From contig CABIWB010000001.1 in the NCBI GenBank assembly GCA_902362275.1, positions 256,938 through 320,937 on the forward strand: a DNA stretch of 64,000 bases. Reading direction: 5' to 3'. Positions 18,065 to 25,764 of the stretch are shown piece after piece. Positions within the stretch are counted from its first letter, which is position 1; each line of letters starts with the position of its first letter. The position numbers were made by a program, and so were the translations under genes. Origin of the DNA: Coriobacteriaceae bacterium. Its GTDB lineage: Bacteria; Actinomycetota; Coriobacteriia; Coriobacteriales; Coriobacteriaceae. The notes under the pieces were generated by a model. The model made no database searches, had not been told where the DNA came from, and saw only the letters and a list, made by a program, of their open reading frames with translations.

Positions 18065-19475
18065 CGAGCGGCTCGAGCACGACGAAGCGGTCGACAATTC
18101 GGTGCTGTTCGGCTAGAGGCGGAATAGGAATCAAAACGTCGGATATCTTAGATACGGCTAATCCTGGCTGCGCTGTAGCGGTTGCATATTGATTCAAATT
18201 AAGCGCACTTAGAAACAAACATGCCCACGCAATATCTGCGTTTAGAAAGCAGCGGACTACGACCGCGTGCTCCGTCGCATAGAAGTCACCAGATGCTCGT
18301 CTAACATTTCCGCAAAGGGCACCTTGGCGTCCGATTATTGGATAATCGCCGCTTGCGTTGGGCTTAGCAACGAAGCCGCGGACCCCATTTCCCCCAAAAC
18401 AAGGATACGGCGTATTTTCGGTCTGAATATCAGACAAAAGTGATGCTTTGATATTTTTGCCAGCTTGCATGGAGAAAACCGACCCCATCCTCGCCCACTC
18501 CCAGCCCTCGGGTATCTCGAACGGGATCTCGTCCTCGATGCAGACGGGTTCGGACTCACGGCCCCTGGCGTCAACCCTCTTCTCATAGCGGCGGCCATCG
18601 GAACCGGCGAAGATGATCGACTCGCCGCCCTTCGGGGTCTTCATCCTCCCCTCGGCCACGAGCTGTCGGCGCTGCCCGCGGATGCGTTCGAGCAGGGTGC
18701 TCGCGGGCTCGTCTGCGGGGTCCTGGGGCACCAGTCCGCCCTGCACCGCCAGCTGCAGCACCGACTTCCGCAGGCGGCCGGGAAGCGCGGCGTCGAGCGC
18801 CTCGCGGGCGTCCTCGAGCTCGCCGTACTCCTCGACCAGGGGCGTGAGCTCGCCGACGCGCTCGACGATGTGGCGCTGCTCGGCGAGGGGCGGGAGGGGA
18901 ATCAGCGTTGATTCGAATGTCCCTTTTGTAACGTGTTGAAGGCCTGCGCTGCCATGGGCAAGACCAATGAGCGATAGAACGCTTCGGTTAATAGACAGTT
19001 TTAGATAATTGATATCAAGGTTTTGTTCCGAAAACTTGACATTGAAGATATGTTGGTTAAGCAGAGCCTTGCCGCCGCTCCAAACGTGAGCACCAAAGGA
19101 CGTTCCGGGTGTGCCCGACCAAGCAAAAAGAAGTTCACCGCCATAAAGCAAGAACTTGCTGTCGCAATCCCCGTCATATCGATTATAGGGTGAATTGGGA
19201 TCGTTAAGATTTTGGATTCTCACTATAGGGAGTCCGGTTGACGTCCAGTCGCTTGGTTTAAAAGCTTTGCCATTCACCAATTCTGTAATGGTGCCAATTC
19301 TTGCCCAGGCCCATCCCTCAGGTAACTCCTCAAACGGTATCTCATCTGCAATGCATTTATCGCTCAACACGCGGCCCTTGGCATCCACCCTCTTCTCATA
19401 GGGGGAGCCATCGGAACCGATCAGACGTTCAATTGTGTTCGCAACAAGCGTTGTAAAATCTAGTGATATGAGCAT
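18051..19475 (-). CDS. hsdS: Silent inverted hsdS cassette lacking the native N-terminus
   Basis: This 474-residue frame carries two complete recognition domains and conserved regions but lacks the usual first 60 residues of HsdS, including ILQMAIEGKLVPQDPNDEPAS. Its first 17 residues are unrelated to HsdS and there is no convincing ribosome binding site. The domains differ from those of the expressed gene, while the conserved regions are identical over 54 and 149 bases. It is best read as a reservoir of alternative domains, not as a decaying gene. Confidence 0.88.
   Translation of the reverse strand: MLISLDFTTLVANTIERLIGSDGSPYEKRVDAKGRVLSDKCIADEIPFEELPEGWAWARIGTITELVNGKAFKPSDWTSTGLPIVRIQNLNDPNSPYNRYDGDCDSKFLLYGGELLFAWSGTPGTSFGAHVWSGGKALLNQHIFNVKFSEQNLDINYLKLSINRSVLSLIGLAHGSAGLQHVTKGTFESTLIPLPPLAEQRHIVERVGELTPLVEEYGELEDAREALDAALPGRLRKSVLQLAVQGGLVPQDPADEPASTLLERIRGQRRQLVAEGRMKTPKGGESIIFAGSDGRRYEKRVDARGRESEPVCIEDEIPFEIPEGWEWARMGSVFSMQAGKNIKASLLSDIQTENTPYPCFGGNGVRGFVAKPNASGDYPIIGRQGALCGNVRRASGDFYATEHAVVVRCFLNADIAWACLFLSALNLNQYATATAQPGLAVSKISDVLIPIPPLAEQHRIVDRFVVLEPLVTNQ
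18489..18637 (-). repeat. Inverted repeat 2, right copy (in silent hsdS)
   Basis: Perfect reverse complement of 16632-16780. Inversion across this pair would exchange only the second recognition domain. Confidence 0.9.
19368..19421 (-). repeat. Inverted repeat 1, right copy (in silent hsdS)
   Basis: Perfect reverse complement of 15824-15877. Inversion across this pair would turn round 15878-19367, including the recombinase, and exchange both recognition domains. Confidence 0.9.
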
Positions 19476-19575
19476 CCCGGTTGCTTCAGCGCTTCGATGC
19501 TCTCGTCTTTAGCGCCCTCCGCTCAGTGGAGGACTGACTGCAAACGGCGTAAACAAGACAAGGGGGATTGCGCAA

Positions 19576-21699
19576 ATGAAAGCAACCGAGGCAAATCTGC
19601 TTGACCTAATGGGCGTGGCGAAGATGCAGTTCGTCATTCCCGTATACCAGCGAGTTTACTCGTGGAGTGTAAAAGAGTGCGAGGTGCTTTGGGATGACGT
19701 CATGCGAGCGGGTCGTGATGGCGTATCGCACTTCGTGGGGTCGATGCTTTATATCCCCGAGTCCGAGAGCTCGGCCACGAGTATTTCGCGCGTGCTTCTG
19801 ATTGACGGACAGCAGCGCATGACGACGTTTTCGTTGATGATCGCCGCCTTGGCTGACTATTTGGAGAGCAACCCCGACAAGGCCGGCTTCCTTGGCGACC
19901 TCAAAATCTCGGCGCTGAGGAAAAATTACCTCTTTAACGATGATGACTACAACGGTCAGGCGCGCTACAAGCTGGTGCTCTCGCAGGACGATAAAGAGAC
20001 GCTGTTCTCCATCGTGTCTGGGTCTCCCGTGCCAGATGAAAAATCGGATCGCATTGTCGAGAACCATGCGTTCTTCCGTGAAAAGATGCACGGGAAATCA
20101 TTCGACCCTGCAAGGCTTTGGGCGGGGCTAAACCGCGTGCAGGTCATCGACACTAAGCTCACCGCTGGCGTCGATAATGCCCAGCTCATATTTGAGTCCA
20201 TGAACTCCAAGGGCAAGCCGCTCACGCCTATTGACCTCATTCGTAACTACGTTCTCATGTCGCTTCCCAACGACGAACAGACCAAGCTTTACGAGGGTTA
20301 TTGGCATCCGCTCGAGCGCCTGTTCGGAAAAGGCGGCGAGGAAGAGTTCAATGCATTTATCTGGTACTGGCTGTGGCTCAAGGTTCCCAATAGGATGCCG
20401 AAGGAAAACGAGGCCTACTACGAGTTCAAGCGCTATTTCGCTGACGACTACGATGGTGACACCGAGGGCCTGCTTAAGGAGCTGCGCGGGTATGCACATA
20501 GATACGCCAGTCTGTTCCTTGGTAAGGAGAAGGACGACGGACTGCGCCGAGTGTTCGGCAGAATCGTAAGCCTCGACGTGAAGCAGATAAGGCCCATCTT
20601 AATGTTGCTTTACTCGGTTTACGAGGGGAATGGACTAGACCGCAATGCGTTTTTACGTATCTGCGAGACTATCGAGTCGTTTCTGTTCAGGCGAGCGGTT
20701 TGCGGCAGACTTACCACGGGCCTAAATAATTTCTTTGCCGGCATGTATCGCAATCTCGAGCAGCAGGACGATATAGAGGAGTACGTTACGGCGATGCTCC
20801 TTATCCACAGCTGCGGTATGACTGCATACTTTCCGACAGACGAGCATTTTGTCGAGGAGTTTAAGACGCGTGACTGCTACAACCGCTTCTCTAAAAAGCG
20901 CTATTACCTGGAACGCATGGAGAACTGGCACCACCCGAAGGAGTCCATCTCAGCCGACGATTACCAGATCGAGCACATCATGCCCCAGACGATCGATGAT
21001 GAGCACGGCTGGAAGGAATCGCTTGGTGAGAACTGGGAAGACATTCACGACAGGCTGTGCAACAACTTGGGAAATCTTACGCTGACGGGCTACAACCAGG
21101 AGTACTCAAACCGGTCGTTCTCGGACAAGCTCAATCTGCCTGGCGTGGGGCTTAGGTGCAGTCCGCTCCACCTGAACAAGTCAATTGCCTCGCATGAAAA
21201 ATGGGGTGAGGAAGAGATTGGGCAGCGCGCGGACGAGCTGGCGAAAGAGGCGTGCGAGATATGGAAATATCCCGACCTTCCGGCAGATGTCGTCGACAAG
21301 TATCGTCCCTCTCGCGGTGAGTCTGACGAGGCTCCTGTCTGGACTCTGCAGGAGAACCACCCCACCTTTGCCGAAGGCGGACTCAACCAGAAGCTTTTCG
21401 ATGAGGTGCGCGAGTCCGTTCTGAGTGGCAACTCTTCGTGGGAGTCCTATATAGCCAAGTGCTACGTAGGCTTCAGGTCGGGCAAGCGAAAACTGCATGC
21501 CGTGTTAGAAGGCAGGACCAGCAACGGTGGTTGGATTGCCGTCGGCCTCGCAAAGAGTGTGGATGATCTGACGGATCCAGAGGACATGTGTCAGGACAAA
21601 CGTACGCAGGGTGGATTTGGTCCGGGCCTGCCAACCTATGTTGCACTCCGGAATTCCGATGACATTCCCGCGGTGCTCGATCTTATAAAGCAGTGCTAG
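19576..21699 (+). CDS. DUF262/DUF1524 (GmrSD-like) nuclease, probable defence protein
   Basis: A 707-residue protein. The N-terminal DUF262 domain has QFVIPVYQRVYSW and DGQQRMTTF, a ParB/Srx-like NTP-binding fold. The DUF1524 region has the HNH-type YQIEHIMPQ followed by LCNNLGNLTLTGYNQEYSNRSF. A C-terminal tail of about 100 residues (YVGFRSGKRKLHAVLEG) resembles small domains appended to such proteins. GmrSD and BrxU use this pair of domains to cut modified phage DNA. Adjacency to the type I system supports a defence role (inference). Confidence 0.87.
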   Translation: MKATEANLLDLMGVAKMQFVIPVYQRVYSWSVKECEVLWDDVMRAGRDGVSHFVGSMLYIPESESSATSISRVLLIDGQQRMTTFSLMIAALADYLESNPDKAGFLGDLKISALRKNYLFNDDDYNGQARYKLVLSQDDKETLFSIVSGSPVPDEKSDRIVENHAFFREKMHGKSFDPARLWAGLNRVQVIDTKLTAGVDNAQLIFESMNSKGKPLTPIDLIRNYVLMSLPNDEQTKLYEGYWHPLERLFGKGGEEEFNAFIWYWLWLKVPNRMPKENEAYYEFKRYFADDYDGDTEGLLKELRGYAHRYASLFLGKEKDDGLRRVFGRIVSLDVKQIRPILMLLYSVYEGNGLDRNAFLRICETIESFLFRRAVCGRLTTGLNNFFAGMYRNLEQQDDIEEYVTAMLLIHSCGMTAYFPTDEHFVEEFKTRDCYNRFSKKRYYLERMENWHHPKESISADDYQIEHIMPQTIDDEHGWKESLGENWEDIHDRLCNNLGNLTLTGYNQEYSNRSFSDKLNLPGVGLRCSPLHLNKSIASHEKWGEEEIGQRADELAKEACEIWKYPDLPADVVDKYRPSRGESDEAPVWTLQENHPTFAEGGLNQKLFDEVRESVLSGNSSWESYIAKCYVGFRSGKRKLHAVLEGRTSNGGWIAVGLAKSVDDLTDPEDMCQDKRTQGGFGPGLPTYVALRNSDDIPAVLDLIKQC

Positions 21700-22233
21700 G
21701 TGAAGGCCGGGAATCTGGTTCCCGGCCCTTGCCAGCTCAAAATCGTCGATGGCTCGTCCGCCCGTCTACACCCTTACGATCCTGCGGGCCGCACTCAGCA
21801 GCTCGTACTCCCTCTGGCTCCACTGGTACAGCTCGGTCGCGCGTACGGCGTCGCGGCACAGGTCCAGAAACACCTCGGCGCCCTCGCAGAAGCACTCGCG
21901 GGCAAAGGTACCCGAGCCGCTTGCGATGCAAGCGCTGTCGGCGAAGAGCTATCGGCTAGACGATTCGCGCGGACAGCGGCTAAAGCGGGCGCGTGATAAA
22001 TCGATAATTGATGAGAACGAACACGTGTTCGTTTATATGGTAAGATATATGCCAGCGGGAGCGATTTCATTCGATATCGTTCTTGCCGGTACTTTTTACT
22101 TCCGCATGCTGTCGGCGCGGACTTCGAATTCAGAGAGGGCGATTGCAATGCTATACGAATTTAAATAGATCTCTAATGCTTGATTAAGACCATGTCTATG
22201 TCAAAAGACATACAAAAGTGTTAGTCTTTTGAC
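21700..22233. other. Intergenic stretch with decayed gene and AbiE promoter
   Basis: This 534-base gap contains the remnant described at 21766-21979, a short hairpin next to the DUF262 stop (GCCGGGAA...TTCCCGGC), and an AT-rich part from about 22000 with no recognisable gene, which leads into the AbiE operator. Confidence 0.6.
21766..21979 (-). pseudogene. Decayed copy of the 140-residue protein at 23614-24036
   Basis: The minus strand reads FARECFCEGAEVFLDLCRDA, then TELYQWSQREYELLS. This is nearly identical to the C-terminal half of the protein at 23614-24036. The Trp of SSWKLFADG is replaced by a TAG stop, and similarity fades upstream of about 21979, so the N-terminal half is gone. The two copies flank the AbiE pair in the same orientation. 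Confidence 0.75.
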
Positions 22234-22235
22234 AT
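22198..22235. promoter_or_regulatory. 12-bp inverted repeat overlapping the abiEi start
   Basis: ATGTCAAAAGAC (22198-22209) and GTCTTTTGACAT (22224-22235) are perfect reverse complements, and the second arm includes the first bases of the ATG. AbiEi antitoxins are known to repress their own promoter by binding inverted repeats. No Shine-Dalgarno sequence precedes the ATG, which suggests a leaderless transcript. Confidence 0.7.
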
Positions 22236-22761
22236 GAAACACTTTGATGAAATATTCGAACTGGCGGCAGATGGCTACGGCATCGTGACTGCTGCGCAGG
22301 CACGTGAGATTGGCGTAACCACCGGAGAACTGAGCCGATGGTGTGCCACTGGGAAATTGATGCGCCGAGGACATGGGGTGTACAAGCTCACCCAATGGGT
22401 TCCGACGCCCCGTGACGTCTTTGCGGAGGCAGTGGCTCTTGTTGGTGACGAGGGTTTCCTGTGGGGCGAATCAGTGCTGTCTATGCACGCACTTGCACTT
22501 GTTGATCCTCGTGCCGTGACCGTGGCAACACCAAAGCGTATTCGTCGCAAATTGCCAGCTTGGGTAAAAACAGTGCCCGCTCCAGAGAATGCGAAAACGA
22601 CGTTCTATGAAGGAATCCCTTCTCAATGCGTTGCCGATGCGATTGAGGCTTGTAAGGGGTCCGTTATGACCGAACGCCTCATCGAGGCAACCAGGCACGC
22701 TCAAGCCGAGGGTCTTATTACCTCCAATGAGCATGAGAGACTGATGAAGGAGCTGTCGTGA
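22234..22761 (+). CDS. AbiEi-like antitoxin / transcriptional regulator
   Basis: A 175-residue protein with an N-terminal winged helix (GIVTAAQAREIGVTTGELSRWCATGKLMRRGHGVYKL, read in segments) and the C-terminal domain of type IV antitoxins. It is followed with a GTGA overlap by the nucleotidyltransferase toxin, the normal AbiE gene order. It probably represses its operon and counters the toxin without direct contact, as known for the family. Confidence 0.88.
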   Translation: MKHFDEIFELAADGYGIVTAAQAREIGVTTGELSRWCATGKLMRRGHGVYKLTQWVPTPRDVFAEAVALVGDEGFLWGESVLSMHALALVDPRAVTVATPKRIRRKLPAWVKTVPAPENAKTTFYEGIPSQCVADAIEACKGSVMTERLIEATRHAQAEGLITSNEHERLMKELS

Positions 22762-23591
22762 AGGAAGTCAAGAAGCCAACCAGCAGACGTAACCTTGACA
22801 TAGCGATAGACCGACTCTGCACTGATTTGGGCGAAGAACCGGGCCGCGTTAAAAGGCTCATTGCGGCCGTTGTTGTTGGGCAAATGCTACCCGATGGAGC
22901 CGCAAAGGGTGGAAATGCCCTGAAGATTCGCTTTGGGAAGGATGCCACGCGGTTCTCACGCGACCTCGATACCGCCAGGGCATCCTCACTGAACTATTGC
23001 ATGACGAAGCTTGAAGATTCGCTCACTATAGGCTGGAACGGATTCTCGGGTGCCATTGTTCCGAGGGAGCCCGCATCTCCGAAGGGAATTCCAACTGCTT
23101 ACGTCATGCGTCCGTTCGAAATCAAGATTGCCTACAATGGTAAATCGTGGATGACGCTGCCGCTTGAGGTCGGTCATAACGAAATCGGCGACGCCGACGA
23201 TCCCGATATGGTTTCCTCGCCTGAAGCTGCGGCAATATTGAAAGGTCTCGGGTTTCCCGAACCGGGGCCGGTTCCGTGCATGAGGCTCGAGCATCAGATT
23301 GCCCAAAAACTTCATGCTGCGAGCAGCCCCGGCAGCGAGCGCGCCCATGATCTGATAGATCTCCAGATTGCAATTTCCAACGGGGAAATTGATTACCTAA
23401 AAACTCGAGAGGTCTGTATCAGGCTCTTTGCGTATCGTGCAGAGCAGGAGTGGCCTCCAATGATCTCGAGGGGAGTGGGCTGGGACTCACTGTATTTCTC
23501 TCAGGCGGAAGGGCTTAACGTTTTGCCAACTGTCGATGATGCCGTGGCATGGGCGAACGACTTGATTGCAAAAATCGATTCTGCTTGTTAG
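22758..23591 (+). CDS. AbiEii-like nucleotidyltransferase toxin
   Basis: A 277-residue member of the DUF1814 nucleotidyltransferase family. The active-site region reads KGGNALKIRFG, then FSRDLD, with the conserved KGG and D-x-D elements, and EHQIAQKLHA later. GTG start overlapping the antitoxin stop. Members abort phage infection or act as toxins by transferring nucleotides to tRNA. The sequence looks intact. Confidence 0.88.
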   Translation: MKEVKKPTSRRNLDIAIDRLCTDLGEEPGRVKRLIAAVVVGQMLPDGAAKGGNALKIRFGKDATRFSRDLDTARASSLNYCMTKLEDSLTIGWNGFSGAIVPREPASPKGIPTAYVMRPFEIKIAYNGKSWMTLPLEVGHNEIGDADDPDMVSSPEAAAILKGLGFPEPGPVPCMRLEHQIAQKLHAASSPGSERAHDLIDLQIAISNGEIDYLKTREVCIRLFAYRAEQEWPPMISRGVGWDSLYFSQAEGLNVLPTVDDAVAWANDLIAKIDSAC

Positions 23592-23613
23592 TGACACTGC
23601 TGAGATCTCTCGC

Positions 23614-24036
23614 TTACGCCATAGCAACCCCGCGCATCGCACTCAACAACTCGTACTCCCTCTGGCTCCACTGGTGCAGCTCGGCCGCGCGCACGGCGTC
23701 GCGGCACAGGTCCAGAAATACCTCTGCTCCCTCGTAGAAGCACTCGCGGGCAAAGGCGCCGGATCCGTCCGCAACGCACGCGCCGTCGGCAAAGAGCTTC
23801 CAGCTGGACGGCTCGCGCGAGTCGTCTCCGAGTAGCTTGATCTGCAGTACGTGCGGATTGCCGGCGGCGCAGAGCTCTTCCTCGAGCACCTGCACCGTAA
23901 AGCGCATCTGGTGGGAGAGGCTGCTCTTGACCATGGCCGAGGCATAGCCGCTCGGCTCGTCCAGAAGATGCATGCGTTTTGGCTTGGCTGCTAGGTTGTG
24001 GAAGTTGCGCTCGCTGCGCATGGAGAAATTGTCCAT
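23614..24036 (-). CDS. Conserved hypothetical protein, 140 residues
   Basis: Function not recognised. The protein starts MDNFSMRSERNFHNLAAKPK and contains MRFTVQVLEEELCAAGNP and an acidic C-terminal half with EVFLDLCRDAVRAAELHQWSQREYELL, probably alpha-helical. No membrane segment or catalytic motif is seen. AAAGGAG lies 6 bases before the ATG at 24036. A truncated, stop-containing copy lies at 21766-21979 on the other side of the AbiE pair. Confidence 0.7.
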   Translation of the reverse strand: MDNFSMRSERNFHNLAAKPKRMHLLDEPSGYASAMVKSSLSHQMRFTVQVLEEELCAAGNPHVLQIKLLGDDSREPSSWKLFADGACVADGSGAFARECFYEGAEVFLDLCRDAVRAAELHQWSQREYELLSAMRGVAMA

Positions 24037-24255
24037 ACGGACTCCTTTCATCGATGTTGGCAGGGCCACCGTGCCTCTTGGCCGGTTGGCGTCGGGATCG
24101 TGGAGCCAACTCTCTACCCCGACTCTGGATAAAACGCGCCCGCTCCTTGCGGGCAAGAGAAAGTCTATCAACGTGTACGGACAGAAATCAAGCGCCGTCT
24201 GCGAAATGACGTGCAAGCGGCGCTTGATTTCGCCGGCTGCTGTTAGGCTTAAATT
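24037..24255. other. Intergenic stretch with a 14-bp inverted repeat
   Basis: GAAATCAAGCGCCG (24184-24197) and CGGCGCTTGATTTC (24218-24231) are perfect reverse complements separated by 20 bases. A small GCCCGC/GCGGGC hairpin lies near 24145. No gene is seen. Promoter elements for the divergent genes may lie here. Confidence 0.5.
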
Positions 24256-24387
24256 CGAAAAAGTGTCGAAATATCCCGTGTAAAAGTACGGAAAAGTGTC
24301 GTAATGCACACTTTAGAACTTCGAAAAAGTGTCGAAATGAGCACCTAATAACTACGGAAAAGTGTATCCTAGTGCTAAAACAGCACG
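24256..24387 (+). repeat. Four tandem 33-bp repeats upstream of the DUF4143 ATPase
   Basis: The core CGRAAAAGTGTCG begins at 24256, 24289, 24322 and 24355, exactly 33 bases apart. Copies 1 and 3 read CGAAAAAGTGTCG, copy 2 reads CGGAAAAGTGTCG and copy 4 ends in TAT instead of TCG. The remaining 20 bases of each unit vary. The last copy ends just before the gene start at 24405. A spacing of about three helical turns suggests side-by-side protein sites. Confidence 0.75.
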
Positions 24388-24404
24388 TAATAAGGGGTGC
24401 GCTT

Positions 24405-25727
24405 ATGCTACAGAGAAAAGCGAAGGCACAGTTTGAATCTTGGCTTGCCTCGTCGCCTAACAAGGCTCTTTTGGTCAAGGGCGCCCGACAGGTAGGAAAG
24501 TCATATTTGGTCAACGTCTTTGCAAATGAATCGTTCGAAAATGTCGTGACGTTCGACCTTATCGCCGACGCGTCCGTGCGCGATTCGTTTTTGGCGGCAA
24601 AAAGCGCGGATGACCTGCTTATGCGCATGTCTATTGCTGCAACGCAGCCGATGGTTGCGAACAAGACCGTCGTGGTTATCGACGAGGTGCAGCGATGCCC
24701 CAATGTGGTGACGTTTGTCAAATACCTGGTCCAGCGCGGCGACTTTCGATACATCCTTACCGGATCGCTCCTTGGTGTTGAGCTCGAGGGCATCGATTCC
24801 CTGCCGGTGGGGTATGTCGAGCAGGTCCAGATGTACCCGCTCGACTTTGAGGAGTTTTGCTGGGCAAATGGCGTTGGTGCCAACGTGTTTGACATGCTCA
24901 GAGACTGTCTAAAGGATGAGGGGGAGCTCCCCGGCTACCTGTATGACCGCTTGCTCGATCTGTTCCATCAGTATGTGGTGGTGGGAGGCATGCCCGACGC
25001 GGTCAATTCCTTCTTGGCGACGCGCAATGTCGACGAGGTTCGAAACATCCACCGCGATCTTCACGCCCTGTATCGCGATGACATCGCAAAGTACGCTCCG
25101 CCCGAGCTACGCTTGGTTATTCGTGATATCTACGATTTGATTCCCAGCGAGGCTGGCTCCAAAAACAAGCGATTTAAGCTGTCGTCGATTAACGGTGTCA
25201 AACGTTTTTCGCAGGTGACAGATCATTTTCTCTGGTTATCGGAGGCGGGTGTCGCGCTTCCCGTGTATAACGTAACGGCGCCCGTGGCACCCCTTTTATT
25301 GGGCGAGCAACGAAATCTGTTCAAGCTGTTTTACTTGGACACCGGAATGCTCATGTCGTCGTATTCCAAAAGAGTCGCCCAAGGCGTTTTTGATGGGGAG
25401 GCGGAAGACGCCTTTGGCATGAACATGGGGGCGGCGTTTGAGGGCTTCGTTGCCCAAGAGCTCAAAGCTCATGGATTTAGATTGCGCTACTTTACGTCTA
25501 AAAAAGTCGGCGAGCTCGATTTTGTGGAGGAGACGCTCGATGGGGAGGTTCTTGCCATCGAGGTCAAATCGGGCAAGAGCTTTAAGTCCCACGCGGCGCT
25601 CGATAACGCACTGGCAACGAAGGGCTACGGAATCGATCGCGCCCTGGTACTTGCGGAATGTAATCTTCACCGCGATGGTGACGTGCTGTATCTACCCATC
25701 TTTATGACAGGGCTTTTGGAGCCGTAA
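24405..25727 (+). CDS. AAA ATPase with DUF4143 domain
   Basis: A 440-residue protein. The N-terminal AAA_14 ATPase has GARQVGKSYLV (Walker A) and TVVVIDEVQR (Walker B); the C-terminal DUF4143 region has GELDFVEE...VLAIEVKSGK, a PD-(D/E)XK-like core. The start at 24405 follows AAGGGG; an upstream in-frame GTG at 24372 lies in the repeat region and is less likely. The function of the family is unsettled. It often sits in variable islands, as here. Confidence 0.85.
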   Translation: MLQRKAKAQFESWLASSPNKALLVKGARQVGKSYLVNVFANESFENVVTFDLIADASVRDSFLAAKSADDLLMRMSIAATQPMVANKTVVVIDEVQRCPNVVTFVKYLVQRGDFRYILTGSLLGVELEGIDSLPVGYVEQVQMYPLDFEEFCWANGVGANVFDMLRDCLKDEGELPGYLYDRLLDLFHQYVVVGGMPDAVNSFLATRNVDEVRNIHRDLHALYRDDIAKYAPPELRLVIRDIYDLIPSEAGSKNKRFKLSSINGVKRFSQVTDHFLWLSEAGVALPVYNVTAPVAPLLLGEQRNLFKLFYLDTGMLMSSYSKRVAQGVFDGEAEDAFGMNMGAAFEGFVAQELKAHGFRLRYFTSKKVGELDFVEETLDGEVLAIEVKSGKSFKSHAALDNALATKGYGIDRALVLAECNLHRDGDVLYLPIFMTGLLEP

Positions 25728-25764
25728 CGTGCCGCCGGCTCTTCCGGCCCTCCCTTAACCCTCG

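Noticed and set aside
18051..19475. Second hsdS as a simple pseudogene
   Set aside because: The reading frame is open throughout and the repeats are perfectly conserved, which indicates use as a cassette.
24256..24387. CRISPR-like array from the regular 33-base spacing
   Set aside because: The conserved core is only 13 bases and the variable part is not a spacer between full repeats; no cas gene is present.
24188..24895. Minus-strand reading frame with 11-residue repeats (HFSV..., HFFE...)
   Set aside because: It overlaps the DUF4143 ATPase gene antisense; the repeats are only the 33-base DNA repeats translated.
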